Shown here: positions 9,098-18,604 of the stretch, piece after piece | Layout of the letters: each line of letters starts with the position of its first letter | Numbering within the stretch: the stretch's first letter is position 1 | Source of the DNA: Marinobacter koreensis | GTDB taxonomy: Bacteria; Pseudomonadota; Gammaproteobacteria; Pseudomonadales; Oleiphilaceae | Reading direction: 5' to 3' | Assembly (NCBI RefSeq): GCF_023156285.1 | Contig: NZ_JAKZAJ010000001.1 | Coordinates: forward strand, 744,001-808,000 | DNA length: 64,000 nt | Position numbers and translations under genes: made by a program | The notes under the pieces: generated by a model | Seen by the model: the letters and a program-made list of their open reading frames with translations, nothing else | Databases searched by the model: none | What the model was told of the DNA's origin: nothing

Positions 9098-9633
9098 AGC
9101 GTGTTTTGCTGTTTTTGCCCCTGATCGCTGCTGTCATTCTTGGCCTCGTTCTGTTTGCCGGTATTGGCAAGGATCCCACGACACTGGATTCTGCGCTGAT
9201 CGGCAAGCCGGTCCCGACGTTCTCGCTGCCAGATTTGCAGAATCCGGATCGGGTCCATGATGAGTCGCTTTTCAAAGGGCAAGTCACGTTGTTGAATGTA
9301 TGGGCGACTTGGTGTCCGTCCTGCAGACAGGAACATCCATTCCTGATCTGGCTGTCCAAAACCCAGGGCGTCCGCCTGGTCGGCCTGGACTACAAAGACA
9401 CCCGTCCGGAAGCCTTGAAATGGTTTAAAGACCTGGGTAATCCCTACGAGGTCACGATCTTTGATGCCGAGGGAAAGCTTGGATTTGATCTCGGTGTCTA
9501 TGGGGCGCCAGAGACCTTTGTCATCGACTCGGATGGTGTGGTTCGGTATCGCCATGTTGGTGTGGTCGACGAGAAAGTCTGGAAGGAAGAACTGAGTCCG
9601 CTCATCGAGAAATTGCGGAGCGGGACGTCATGA
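9094..9633 (+). CDS. ccmG: thiol:disulfide interchange protein CcmG/DsbE
   Basis: Membrane-anchored periplasmic thioredoxin that keeps apocytochrome c cysteines reduced for heme attachment. 179 residues starting at GTG, overlapping ccmF by 4 bp; one N-terminal membrane anchor, then a thioredoxin fold with active site WATWCPSCRQE (Cys near residues 74 and 77) and the cis-Pro region YGAPETFVIDSDG. The stop overlaps the ccmH start. Confidence 0.95.
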   Translation: MKRVLLFLPLIAAVILGLVLFAGIGKDPTTLDSALIGKPVPTFSLPDLQNPDRVHDESLFKGQVTLLNVWATWCPSCRQEHPFLIWLSKTQGVRLVGLDYKDTRPEALKWFKDLGNPYEVTIFDAEGKLGFDLGVYGAPETFVIDSDGVVRYRHVGVVDEKVWKEELSPLIEKLRSGTS

Positions 9634-10118
9634 TCAGGTTGTTGCTGACACTATTGATGTTTGTGTACGTAGGCTCTGCGCACGCCGAGGCTCAGGATCT
9701 CTATCAGTTCAAGGATCCCGGTCAGGAAACCCGCTATCAGGAGCTGATTTCGGAGCTACGATGCCCAAAATGCCAGAACCAGAATATTGCGGACTCTGAT
9801 GCACCCATCGCTGCGGACATGCGGGATGAGGTGTATCGCATGATGAAGGACGGTGCTGGTAACGAAGAAATCGTAGATTCACTGGTAGCTCGTTTTGGGG
9901 AGTTCGTGCGATTCAAACCTGCGTTCAATGCGCGAACCTTTCTTCTCTGGGCCACTCCGGCCATCGCGGTTTTAATCGGATTGCTGGCCGTTGCCGTGGT
10001 GATCGTCCGCGCCCGACGGCGAGACCGTGAAGGGGCGCCGCTGTCCGACGAAGAACGCGCTCGTGCAGCGCGCATCCTGTCCGGGCAGGACGACCGTGAT
10101 CGCGGCACCGATAGCTGA
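9630..10118 (+). CDS. ccmH: cytochrome c maturation protein CcmH (short form)
   Basis: Periplasm-facing thiol oxidoreductase that works with CcmG and CcmF. 162 residues: signal peptide (about 1-19), active motif LRCPKCQNQNIADSDAPIA (Cys near 45 and 48), a membrane helix near 93-113 and a basic C-terminal tail. This is the split arrangement, with the TPR part encoded separately as ccmI. Confidence 0.93.
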   Translation: MIRLLLTLLMFVYVGSAHAEAQDLYQFKDPGQETRYQELISELRCPKCQNQNIADSDAPIAADMRDEVYRMMKDGAGNEEIVDSLVARFGEFVRFKPAFNARTFLLWATPAIAVLIGLLAVAVVIVRARRRDREGAPLSDEERARAARILSGQDDRDRGTDS

Positions 10119-10153
10119 ATGTTTCCAACCCATCTCGGACCATTGAATACCCC

Positions 10154-11419
10154 ATGACTGATACTTTCTGGTTTGCCGCAGCGGCATTGATCATTCTTGC
10201 CCTGGCGTTTGTCCTCTACCCCGTGTTTTTCCATCGTTCCGAGGCCCGGGAAAAGGCCGACCTTCGCAAGCAGAATCTGATGGCCTACCGTTCCCGCATG
10301 CAGGAACTGGACGAGGAGTTCGGTGCCGGTCAGATCGACGAAGACAACTATCGGCAACTCCGTGAGGAGCTTGCCGGCACCATGCTGGATGATGTGCCCG
10401 AAACCGAGCAGGTCCGTCCGTCCCGGAGTGGTCGCAGGAGTGCCATGGCGGTTGGACTGATAGCGATCCTGCTGCTGCCGGCCTCGGCGTTTTTCCTGTA
10501 CGAACGTTGGGGCGGCATGGACAAGGTCGAGCAGTATGTAACCATGCAGAAGATGGAGCAGGGCACCGGGGATCGTGCGGCCCGCATGTCGGAACTGGTG
10601 GGTCAGTTACGGGAGAAGCTTGAGGCCAGTCCGGATAACCCGGATGGCTGGGCGATGCTTGGTCGTAGCTACATGCGTCTGGAACGGTATGACGATGCCG
10701 CCTGGGCATACCGTCAACTGGCGTCGGTGGTGGATTCGGACGACCGGGCCCAGGCGGTTGCGCTGGGCCTGGCCGCCCAGGCGCTGTTCTTTGGCAGCGA
10801 AGGCAAAATGACGGACGAGGTTCGTCAGGTGATTTCACAGGCCCGAAGCCTGAATCCGGACGAAGTGAATTCCCTCGGACTGCTGGGCATTCACGCCTTC
10901 AGCCAGAAGAATTACCGGAAAGCCATTGAGTTCTGGGAGCGTATCGAGAAGGTCGCCCCCGATCATCCGCAGATCGCGGCCATTCGAGGTGGGGTCGACG
11001 AGGCTTACCGTCGATTGGGTGAGACGCCACCGAAACGTGACATGGCGGCAGCGAGTGGCGCAGGCGTCACCGTGAGCCTGTCCCTGGATGATGCCTTCAA
11101 GGGACAGGTACCCGCCGACACCACGCTCTTTGTGTTTGCCCGCAAGGCCGGCAGTGAAGCCGGACCACCGCTGGCCGTCGTTCGTCTCACCGCCGGCGCT
11201 TTGCCGACGACCGTTCGCTTGGACGACACCGATTCCATGTCACCGAGAATGAAGATTTCCGATGCCGACCGGGTGATGGTGACGGCGCGGCTCAGCCGTT
11301 CAGGCTCCGTGGCGGCTCAGCCGGGAGACTGGCAGGGTCGCATTGGCGAACCGGTGCCGGTTGTCGCGGATGATCAGACTCCGGTTAAACTGGTGATCGA
11401 CCATCAGCTTACCGACTGA
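10154..11419 (+). CDS. ccmI: cytochrome c maturation TPR protein CcmI
   Basis: Apocytochrome c chaperone of the heme ligation complex. 421 residues with two membrane helices (about 4-22 and 95-115), a cytoplasmic loop, then periplasmic TPR repeats (GWAMLGRSYMRLERYDDAAWAYRQL and following) and a C-terminal beta-rich domain (about 300-421). Last gene of the ccm operon, convergent with batD. Confidence 0.92.
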   Translation: MTDTFWFAAAALIILALAFVLYPVFFHRSEAREKADLRKQNLMAYRSRMQELDEEFGAGQIDEDNYRQLREELAGTMLDDVPETEQVRPSRSGRRSAMAVGLIAILLLPASAFFLYERWGGMDKVEQYVTMQKMEQGTGDRAARMSELVGQLREKLEASPDNPDGWAMLGRSYMRLERYDDAAWAYRQLASVVDSDDRAQAVALGLAAQALFFGSEGKMTDEVRQVISQARSLNPDEVNSLGLLGIHAFSQKNYRKAIEFWERIEKVAPDHPQIAAIRGGVDEAYRRLGETPPKRDMAAASGAGVTVSLSLDDAFKGQVPADTTLFVFARKAGSEAGPPLAVVRLTAGALPTTVRLDDTDSMSPRMKISDADRVMVTARLSRSGSVAAQPGDWQGRIGEPVPVVADDQTPVKLVIDHQLTD

Positions 11420-11420
11420 C

Positions 11421-11442
11421 CGTCTGGTCGTTCAGCCAGACG
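11421..11442. terminator. hairpin between convergent ccmI and batD
   Basis: A 7-bp inverted repeat CGTCTGG/CCAGACG with an 8-nt loop sits exactly at the junction of the two convergent genes; the batD stop codon is in the loop. There is no T-run, so it is at best a weak or factor-assisted terminator. Confidence 0.35.
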
Positions 11443-13201
11443 AAAGGTTGCCGGGATAAAGGGGGCGAAGGGTATCGCCCTTTTCCCGGCTGGCCTTCTG
11501 CTTTCTCAACTGCTCCAATGCCTTCGACAAAGCCCGCAAATCCGGCTCCGCGTTCTCTCTTTCCCCATCCGGCGCGAACAGGCGGGCCTGCAGCCGCTCA
11601 AGCTCGATCCGCAAGGTGGCATCACCGGTAAAACGAACCACATCTTCTGTGGTCTGAAAATCGCCGTCCGGAAAGCGGCGCTGCATCCACCGGGTCAGTA
11701 ACCCCGGTACAGAGGCCGAGCCGTGTCGAACGGCTTCGATGAGTTGGTCAAACAGCCATTGCTCATCGGGATCCTCCTCGATGGTGTCACCGCCGGCATT
11801 ACCGGCTCCGCGACGGCGGGACCAGAGCCATCCCAGTAGGGTGGCCAGCCAGGCCACGGCCAGGCCCAGGCTGATCCAGGGCCAATAACTCGGAGCTTCC
11901 GCGGTGGGATTGCCTTTCAACGCGTCTGGATCGGGGGTATCAGAAGGGCTTTGCCCGTCTGGCGAGCTTGAGGCTCCGCCGGGAGGGGCCGAGGTGGACG
12001 ACTGCAAGCCCGTGACTGATCCGGCATCGGCAACGTCAAGGGTTGTGGCCGGGATCACCGCGACCTTCTGGGTGTCGGTATCCGTATCCCACCATGGAAT
12101 CCGAATTTCCGGCAGTGTTTTCTTTCCGGCCTGGACAGGAACCAGCGCGGTGGTCTGACTCAGGGCCGAATTGAGCCCATCCGGTGTGGTGTCGGTTGAG
12201 CGTTGGGGTTGCTCCGGGTAGGCCCGGATACCGTCAGGAGCCTTGTCCGGTAGCGGTGGCAGGGTTTCCGCCGGCAGTCCCGAGGCTTTGAGTGTCAGTG
12301 TCCGGGTCAGGTTTTCACCGGTGTCGACCTTGCCGGTTGTCGGCAAACCGCTTTCCTCGAGTGACAGGTCGCTGGCGGGTAGCCAGGTGTCACCGGTGAA
12401 ATCCGCCGGTATATCCTTGACTGTCACGGCAAAGAATTCCTGGCTGTCACGGAGGAACTTCAACTGGCCCTCGGGCGTTCGGGCCTGTCCCTCGAACCGT
12501 ATCGGGGGCAATTTCAGTTCGCCGGGCTTTTGCGGGTAGAGGGCGTAGCGTCGCTCCACCACACGATAACGGATGCCGTCGCGGTACCGGGTGTACTCCG
12601 ACTGTTTGCCCAGGGGTTCGATGATGGTATCCGGGTCCTCGGGTTCGGACAGCTCGCCCCGAATCAGGTTGCCGGTGAAAAACAGCTTGATGGTCAGGAT
12701 CAGCTGCTCCTGGACATAAACCTGATCCTTGTCTGCAGACAACTCGATGAAACTGTCCCTGGCTGCTGAATTCTGCTGGTCCGGTGGAGAACCGGAAACC
12801 ACTTCGATGGTGACGGGTTTGGACGTCGAATCCTTGAATGTGAGTGCGGGGATAGTGAGCTTGCCGGTTTTCGTGGGCGCCAGCTGGTAGGTCCAGGTGA
12901 TCTCTCCCACCATGTCATTATTCACCGTTCGAATGCTGTACCGCTGGTTCTGGCCCAATATTTCGAAGTCCGGTTTGACCTTGTCGATATCCGGTGCGGG
13001 TAGCTCCGAAAGGTCGAAATTGAACAGATTGCTCAGATTAATATCCAGTTTCATCGTGCCCTTGACGGTGACCGTCAGCACCTCACCCTCATACAGCCGG
13101 GTCCGGTCCGGTTCCACCGTCAGGCCGTCGGCATAACTCGCCGGTATCAGCGCCAGCAAGAGGCACAATCCGGTCAGCGTGGCCAGAATCCGTTTTACCA
13201 T
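11432..13201 (-). CDS. batD: BatD-family protein (aerotolerance-type)
   Basis: Membrane-anchored periplasmic protein of the Bat (Bacteroides aerotolerance-like) system; molecular role unknown. 589 residues: cleavable signal peptide (ending ASYADG, about 25), several immunoglobulin-like beta domains with the BatD start LTVEPDRTRLYEGEVLTVTVKG, and one C-terminal membrane helix (about 440-460) with a cytoplasmic tail. Last gene of the leftward moxR-bat operon; the start overlaps the end of the TPR/VWA gene by 7 bp. Confidence 0.85.
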   Translation of the reverse strand: MVKRILATLTGLCLLLALIPASYADGLTVEPDRTRLYEGEVLTVTVKGTMKLDINLSNLFNFDLSELPAPDIDKVKPDFEILGQNQRYSIRTVNNDMVGEITWTYQLAPTKTGKLTIPALTFKDSTSKPVTIEVVSGSPPDQQNSAARDSFIELSADKDQVYVQEQLILTIKLFFTGNLIRGELSEPEDPDTIIEPLGKQSEYTRYRDGIRYRVVERRYALYPQKPGELKLPPIRFEGQARTPEGQLKFLRDSQEFFAVTVKDIPADFTGDTWLPASDLSLEESGLPTTGKVDTGENLTRTLTLKASGLPAETLPPLPDKAPDGIRAYPEQPQRSTDTTPDGLNSALSQTTALVPVQAGKKTLPEIRIPWWDTDTDTQKVAVIPATTLDVADAGSVTGLQSSTSAPPGGASSSPDGQSPSDTPDPDALKGNPTAEAPSYWPWISLGLAVAWLATLLGWLWSRRRGAGNAGGDTIEEDPDEQWLFDQLIEAVRHGSASVPGLLTRWMQRRFPDGDFQTTEDVVRFTGDATLRIELERLQARLFAPDGERENAEPDLRALSKALEQLRKQKASREKGDTLRPLYPGNLSSG

Positions 13202-15024
13202 GGTGTGTCGCCCTCATCGGATGGTGTCTGACGTTCTTCGTACTGCTGCAGGAATTTGCGGCGCAGCAATCCGCCAGGGTTGTCGGGTATCCGCCGAAGC
13301 CATTGCTCCTGCCCCTGACTGAGGGGTTGCTCCGAGATTGGCGCCGGAGCCTCGGCCGTCTGTTTTTCCTGTTGTTCCGGCTGCTTGTCGCTTGAATCCT
13401 TTTGTGCGCCGGACGCCTGCGCATTATTCTGCTGATCCTGTTTGTCGCCGGGCTTCTTTTGTTGACCGCTTTTGGTGTCTTTTGACGAGTCCTGATTGGT
13501 CTGGGACGAATCCTCGCCGGACCGCGACTGGCTCTGGTTATCGCTCTGGTCGGACTGCCCGTTCTGGCTGGAGGAGTCGGACGGATTGTTCCGTTTGTTG
13601 TTTTTGTCCTGCTGGTTTTGGCCTTTCTTTGAATCCTTGCCCTGCTGGTTCTGGCTTTTCTGTTGCTCGAGCAGTTTTTGGACGATGTCCCGATTGGTTC
13701 GGGCGTCTTTCATGTCCGGAGCCTTATCCAGCGCATCGTCGTAAGCCGCGAGGGCCTCTTTCAACTTGCCGGCCCGGGCCAGGGCGTTTCCCCGATTATA
13801 GTCGGCATCGGCGCCCTTCAGCGTTTTGAACAGATCTGCCGCCTGCTGGTACTGGCCTGCGCGGTACAGTGCAGATGCCTTCCACTCGGGGCTGTCAAGC
13901 TCGTGGGCCGCCTCCTGAGGATTCTGCTCGATCAGAGCCGGGCCCCGCTGATCTTCCCGCTGCCACAGGCTGTCCCAGCTGGCCGCCATTGCAGGGCGGG
14001 GAGAAAGCGGGAGAACAATCAGGAGTGCGAGCATGGCAAATCCGCCGCGGCGCCAGCCCAGCAACGCCAGTGGCACGAACAGCCACAAAAGCCAGTAGCC
14101 GTCATCCTGCCAGCGCTCGACTTTGAGGTCGCTGTTTTCCGACTGCCAGTCTGCGTCTGCTGATGGTGTCAGTTCCAGCGCCCGGATGTCGGTGTTGTCC
14201 AGGGTCAGGTGATGATTCAGCCCGCCATTCTGTCGGGCCAGCGACGACAATGCCTCCGGATTGGACCGGGCAATCACAATATTCCCGTTATCGCGGATAA
14301 ACCCGCGTTTGGCGAGCGGAATGGGGCCGCCCTCGGGTGTGCCGACGGTCAGGGTACTCAATGTGAAGGAGGTCCCCTCAAGCGCTTTCTCGATGCGTTG
14401 TTGGTACCGGTCCGATACGTCGTCGGTAATCAGTAATATCCGGCCCGGACCGGGTGCTCCCTGATCCAGGAGTTTGCGGGCCTGGTCGATGGCCAGGTCC
14501 GCCCGGTTGCCCTGTGCCGGCATGATCACCGGATCAAGCACGTCCAGCATCGCCTCGATGGTTCGGGCGTCGTCGGTCAGGGGCGTTACCACGTGAGCGT
14601 CTGCCGCATAGACGACCAATGCGTTAAGTGCGCTCTTGCGGGCATCCAGGATGTCCCGAATCTTGCGTTTGGCGCGGGTTAACCGGTCGGGCTTCACGTC
14701 TGTGGCGAGCATCGACAGCGACAGGTCCAGCACGACAACCAGGCTGTCCCCGGGACGTTTCAGCGGTGTGGGTGCTTCCCGCCAAGCGGGACCGGCAAGG
14801 GCCAGGGCCAGGACAACGACTGCCGTTGTGATCGGCCAGAGGGGAGAACGGGAGGCGCCGGTCTTCTGGCCCCGGTGTCGGATCAGCGGTGCAAGCAAGG
14901 GCTGGGGGATCCAGCGATCCCAGCCGCTGTCGCCGCGGGCAGCCGAGCGAACAATCAATGCGATCACGGGCGCCAGCAATACCAGTGCCAGCCAGATGGG
15001 GCGGAGGAAGTGAAACTCAGCCAC
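13195..15024 (-). CDS. VWA and TPR fusion protein (BatB/BatC type)
   Basis: 609-residue membrane protein combining a VWA domain (metal site DLSLS near residue 98 and TDD near 200) with TPR repeats (about 390-460). It ends in a long low-complexity stretch rich in Gln, Ser, Asp, Asn and Lys (about 460-570), then a conserved tail (EQWLRRIPDNPGGLLRRKF). The family acts with MoxR ATPases, perhaps as a stress-related chaperone or envelope complex. The start overlaps the batA end by 8 bp. Confidence 0.85.
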   Translation of the reverse strand: MAEFHFLRPIWLALVLLAPVIALIVRSAARGDSGWDRWIPQPLLAPLIRHRGQKTGASRSPLWPITTAVVVLALALAGPAWREAPTPLKRPGDSLVVVLDLSLSMLATDVKPDRLTRAKRKIRDILDARKSALNALVVYAADAHVVTPLTDDARTIEAMLDVLDPVIMPAQGNRADLAIDQARKLLDQGAPGPGRILLITDDVSDRYQQRIEKALEGTSFTLSTLTVGTPEGGPIPLAKRGFIRDNGNIVIARSNPEALSSLARQNGGLNHHLTLDNTDIRALELTPSADADWQSENSDLKVERWQDDGYWLLWLFVPLALLGWRRGGFAMLALLIVLPLSPRPAMAASWDSLWQREDQRGPALIEQNPQEAAHELDSPEWKASALYRAGQYQQAADLFKTLKGADADYNRGNALARAGKLKEALAAYDDALDKAPDMKDARTNRDIVQKLLEQQKSQNQQGKDSKKGQNQQDKNNKRNNPSDSSSQNGQSDQSDNQSQSRSGEDSSQTNQDSSKDTKSGQQKKPGDKQDQQNNAQASGAQKDSSDKQPEQQEKQTAEAPAPISEQPLSQGQEQWLRRIPDNPGGLLRRKFLQQYEERQTPSDEGDTPW

Positions 15025-16042
15025 GGGTCAGCCCTCCGCTTCCCTCGTTGAACCGGTTGCGCCGGAGTCGGATCAGCCGCCCGAGCCACCAGAGAAGGGC
15101 CAGGATGGCGGCTGCCCCGGCGGGCCAGTAAAACAGGTCAGTGACCGGTCGGTAGTATTTGCCCTCAAGCTCGATCGGTTCGAGCTGGTCGATACTCTGA
15201 TAGATCATGGACAACTCCGGCAAACTCCTGGCGCGGAAGTACTGACCACCAGTCTGTTTGGCCATGCGGGTCAGCAGCGCTTCGTCCAGATCCCGGGACG
15301 GATTGACTCGTCGGGAGCCCAGTAGACCGCGCTGGACCATGGATTCAGCGCCGATCCCGATGGTGTAAAGGCGGACACCGGCAGCCGCGGCAATTTCGGT
15401 GGCCTTGTCCGGACTGATTTCGCCGGCAGTATTGGCACCGTCGGTGAGCAGAACGACCACCCTCTGGTCCTGGGGGCGATCGCGGAGACGCTTGACCGCC
15501 AGACCGATGGCATCGCCGATTGCCGTGGCACGACCTGCCATGCCCAGGCCTGATTCCAGCATCAGCGTCCGGACCGTTTCGAGGTCAAACGTCAGCGGTG
15601 CCTGAATATAGGGCTCGGAACCGAAGAGGATAAGACCGAGGCGGTCGCCTTTACGGCGGGTGATGAAATCGTTGAGTACGTGCTTGACTGCCTGCAGGCG
15701 ATTGATGCTCCGACCCTGGATCACCATGTCCTGCTCATCCATTGAGGGCGAAATGTCCACCACAAGCATCAGGTCGCGACCGGTTACCGGCAGCTGCATC
15801 TGGTCTCCCACGTACTGGGGACGTGCAAGCGCGATCACGACCAGTATCCAGAGCACCATCAGCAGGAGTTTTTGCCACAGCGGCGTGGTATTGCCCTGGC
15901 GACTGACTCCGGGTAATCCGGAGAGCCAGTGTCCCGTCGGTAATACCGGAGCATCCACTGGCTTTCGAGCCGGGCGCCGCCAGAGGATTAACAGGGGAAG
16001 CAGTACCAGCAGCAGTATCCAGGGATAGGCGAGATTCAGCAT
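15017..16042 (-). CDS. batA: VWA-domain membrane protein BatA
   Basis: 341-residue inner-membrane protein with N-terminal membrane segments, a VWA domain with the MIDAS motif DISPSMD (about residue 93) and TDGANT, and a C-terminal membrane helix. Partner of the MoxR ATPase. ATG at 16042 is preferred; an in-frame GTG at 16060 lies in front of a GGAGGGAC ribosome-binding site that fits 16042 better. Confidence 0.88.
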   Translation of the reverse strand: MLNLAYPWILLLVLLPLLILWRRPARKPVDAPVLPTGHWLSGLPGVSRQGNTTPLWQKLLLMVLWILVVIALARPQYVGDQMQLPVTGRDLMLVVDISPSMDEQDMVIQGRSINRLQAVKHVLNDFITRRKGDRLGLILFGSEPYIQAPLTFDLETVRTLMLESGLGMAGRATAIGDAIGLAVKRLRDRPQDQRVVVLLTDGANTAGEISPDKATEIAAAAGVRLYTIGIGAESMVQRGLLGSRRVNPSRDLDEALLTRMAKQTGGQYFRARSLPELSMIYQSIDQLEPIELEGKYYRPVTDLFYWPAGAAAILALLWWLGRLIRLRRNRFNEGSGGLTRG

Positions 16043-16506
16043 TTCTGTCCCTCCAGCCACCGTTTGGCGAAGCCAAGGGCGTGCCCCGGATCCGCTTCTG
16101 TGTGGGGATTCCAGCAGGCTTCTACCATGGCCTCGACCACTGGTCGGGAGGCAATCCGGTCTTCCGGGGCGGTGCTCAGGAGAAAATCAATCCAGACCTG
16201 ACCGCTGAGAGAATCCGGCTGGGCGTCCGGATGACATTGCCGGGCACACTGTTTCAGAAGCGTATTCAGGTGATTGAACCAGGCCGATGTGGCTTCGGCG
16301 TCGCGTTCGAGTCGGATCAGCTCCTGACGGGCCAGGAAGCGCCAGCGTCTCCTTTGACGACGCCGTACCCAGAACACCGTCGCCAGCACGATCAGTCCGA
16401 TCAGAACCAGCGCCAGTAGCCACCAGCCGGGTGCCGGCGGCCAGAACCCGCCGGTGGCTGGCAAGTGAATGTCCCTTAGCTGGCCGAGAGGATCCTGAGG
16501 ATTCAT
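16036..16506 (-). CDS. DUF4381 membrane protein
   Basis: 156-residue protein with one membrane helix (about 28-48) after a short periplasmic start (LRDIHLPATGGFWPPAPGWW), then a helical cytoplasmic domain. This DUF4381 type is a constant member of moxR-bat operons in gammaproteobacteria; no biochemical role is known. It overlaps its neighbours on both sides. Confidence 0.85.
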   Translation of the reverse strand: MNPQDPLGQLRDIHLPATGGFWPPAPGWWLLALVLIGLIVLATVFWVRRRQRRRWRFLARQELIRLERDAEATSAWFNHLNTLLKQCARQCHPDAQPDSLSGQVWIDFLLSTAPEDRIASRPVVEAMVEACWNPHTEADPGHALGFAKRWLEGQKC

Positions 16507-17450
16507 CCGATCCGCCCCCTCGGCCCGAGCAGCGGCTTTAATGCCGTCGCCGGATCGTCACCGGTCATCAGTGTCGCAGACAGGACACCGGATTTCTGGA
16601 AGCAGGCGGAAAGGGCGGTTTCGTGGGCGTCGACCTTCTCCCGCCAGGCCGCCTGGAAGCGGGGGTTGCCGGCGTTGAACCACACCGGACCGTCGGGGCC
16701 GGCGATCGCGAATCGACCCTGTTCAGGCAGCGTTTGTTCCAGGGGATCAACGATGCGCAGCGCATTGACCTGATTGTGGCGTGCCAGAGCGACGAGCAGC
16801 GAGGGGGTCTCGTCCGTAATCTGGAGGAAGTCGCTGATGACAAAGATCCGGCTTCCCGTGTGGGCCACCCGGCGCGCTTCCTGGAGCGCCTGATCGAGAG
16901 CGCTCAGGGAGGCCGTCGTATCGTTGGCAGGCTGGATGTCTTCACCGGGCTTGTGTTGCTGCTCGGCAAGCGCATCGAGCAGTCTCAGGACCGACTTCTT
17001 GCGCCGGGCCGGGCGCAGCACGGCCATGTGCGGGCCGTTGAACACGATGCCTCCCACCTGGTCTCCGGCCCAGAGCGCCAGCCAGGCAAGGATCGATGCC
17101 ACCTGGGCACAGCGAACCTGTTTATAGGCACCGGTGCTGGCAAAGAACAGGCTCGCGCTCAGGTCGCACAACAGCAGAACCGGACGCTCGCGTTCCTCCT
17201 CGTACAGCTTGGTGTGAGGGGACTGGCGCCTTGCCGTTACCCGCCAGTCGATGCTGCGGATGTCATCGCCGGGCTGATACTGCCGGACTTCGGCGAATGC
17301 CATGCCACGGCCCTTCTGGGGAGATCGCCGGAGACCGGACTGCCGGGCGCGGGACGGACGGGCCGAAGGCAGTTTCAGGGCTCTGGCATCGGCCTGAAGC
17401 CGGATCAGATCCGGCAAGTCGATATGTGTGGCGGCGTCGCGAGTGACCAT
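16503..17450 (-). CDS. DUF58 domain protein
   Basis: 315 residues with the DUF58 core GDDIRSIDWRVTARR (about 63-77) followed by a VWA-like region starting LLCDLSASL. Soluble here, with no clear membrane helix. DUF58 proteins accompany MoxR ATPases and are thought to link ATPase and substrate. It ends 4 bp into the DUF4381 gene and begins 30 bp after moxR. Confidence 0.88.
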   Translation of the reverse strand: MVTRDAATHIDLPDLIRLQADARALKLPSARPSRARQSGLRRSPQKGRGMAFAEVRQYQPGDDIRSIDWRVTARRQSPHTKLYEEERERPVLLLCDLSASLFFASTGAYKQVRCAQVASILAWLALWAGDQVGGIVFNGPHMAVLRPARRKKSVLRLLDALAEQQHKPGEDIQPANDTTASLSALDQALQEARRVAHTGSRIFVISDFLQITDETPSLLVALARHNQVNALRIVDPLEQTLPEQGRFAIAGPDGPVWFNAGNPRFQAAWREKVDAHETALSACFQKSGVLSATLMTGDDPATALKPLLGPRGRIG

Positions 17451-17480
17451 GATGAGGTTGTCTGGTGCGAGTTCTGGTGA

Positions 17481-18455
17481 TCAGGCCGCGACCGGAACCC
17501 GGTCGATCAGTCGCTGGATAACGGTGTCCGCGGTCATGCCTTCGGCTTCGGCTTCGAAGGTCAGCAGAATCCGGTGCCGAAGGACGTCGAACGCCATGGC
17601 CCGGACATCTTCCGGTGTCACGTAATCCCGTCCATCCAGCCAGGCGGCGGCGCGGGCGCAGCGATCCAGGGCAATGGTGCCCCGGGGACTGGCGCCGAAG
17701 GCCGTCCAGCGCGCCAGCTCCGGATCAAGGCTGGCGGCATCCCGGGTCGCCAGCACCAGCGCCAGTAAATACTGTTCGACCGATTCTGCCATGTAGAGTT
17801 CGGCGACCTCGGCCCGAGCCGCGAACACCTGCTCGGCGGTAATGCGTGTTTCGGTTTTTGGCACGCCCTGACGGTAGTCGTTCCTCGCCAGATGCAGGAT
17901 GGCTTTCTCTGCCTCGGGTGAGGGGTAGTCGATCATGACGTGCATCAGGAAGCGGTCCAGCTGGGCTTCCGGAAGCGGGTAGGTACCTTCCTGTTCGATG
18001 GGGTTCTGGGTCGCCATCACCAGAAAAAGCTTGTCGAGGGGGAAGGTCTGCAGACCAACGCTGACCTGGCGTTCGCCCATCGCCTCAAGGAGCGCGGACT
18101 GTACCTTGGCGGGCGCACGGTTGATTTCGTCGGCGAGCACCAGGTTATGGAAGATCGGGCCTTTCTGGAATTCAAACTGTCCGGTTTCGGCCCGGTAGAT
18201 CTCACTGCCGGTGACGTCCGACGGGAGGAGGTCTGGTGTGAACTGGATCCGGTGGAAATCTCCGTCGAGATGGTCCGCCAGAGCCTTGATGGCCGTGGTT
18301 TTAGCCAGGCCGGGGGCTCCCTCCACCAGAAGATGTCCGTCGGCCAGCAAGGCGATGAGCAATCGATCCACGAGCTTTTCCTGCCCGATTATCCGATTGG
18401 CTAACTGAGACCGCAGCTCACCGAACGTATGCTGTAGTGACATTGGATTCGACAA
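17481..18455 (-). CDS. MoxR-family AAA+ ATPase
   Basis: 324-residue AAA+ chaperone-like ATPase that probably remodels the Bat/DUF58 complex. It has Walker A GAPGLAKT (about residue 43), Walker B LVLADEINRAPAK (about 104), sensor 1 VMATQNP and an arginine-rich lid. First gene of the leftward operon and divergent from gdhB. A second possible start (MSLQH) lies 4 codons in. Confidence 0.92.
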   Translation of the reverse strand: MSNPMSLQHTFGELRSQLANRIIGQEKLVDRLLIALLADGHLLVEGAPGLAKTTAIKALADHLDGDFHRIQFTPDLLPSDVTGSEIYRAETGQFEFQKGPIFHNLVLADEINRAPAKVQSALLEAMGERQVSVGLQTFPLDKLFLVMATQNPIEQEGTYPLPEAQLDRFLMHVMIDYPSPEAEKAILHLARNDYRQGVPKTETRITAEQVFAARAEVAELYMAESVEQYLLALVLATRDAASLDPELARWTAFGASPRGTIALDRCARAAAWLDGRDYVTPEDVRAMAFDVLRHRILLTFEAEAEGMTADTVIQRLIDRVPVAA

Positions 18456-18604
18456 CCCCCTTGTCCGATGTTCTTTCGACGAAATGTATTGTGCGTAAGT
18501 AGTTGCCGCAGTTTTGGCGTCTGACCGGCAAAAATCAAGGGTTTGACTATGCTTATGTGACGATACGTCGATTACGTTTATTTCATACAGACCAGAGGTA
18601 ACAC

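Noticed and set aside
18456..18604. Possible promoter TTGACT at 18543 for gdhB
   Set aside because: No acceptable -10 hexamer at 16-18 bp; the divergent gap certainly holds promoters, but I cannot place them.
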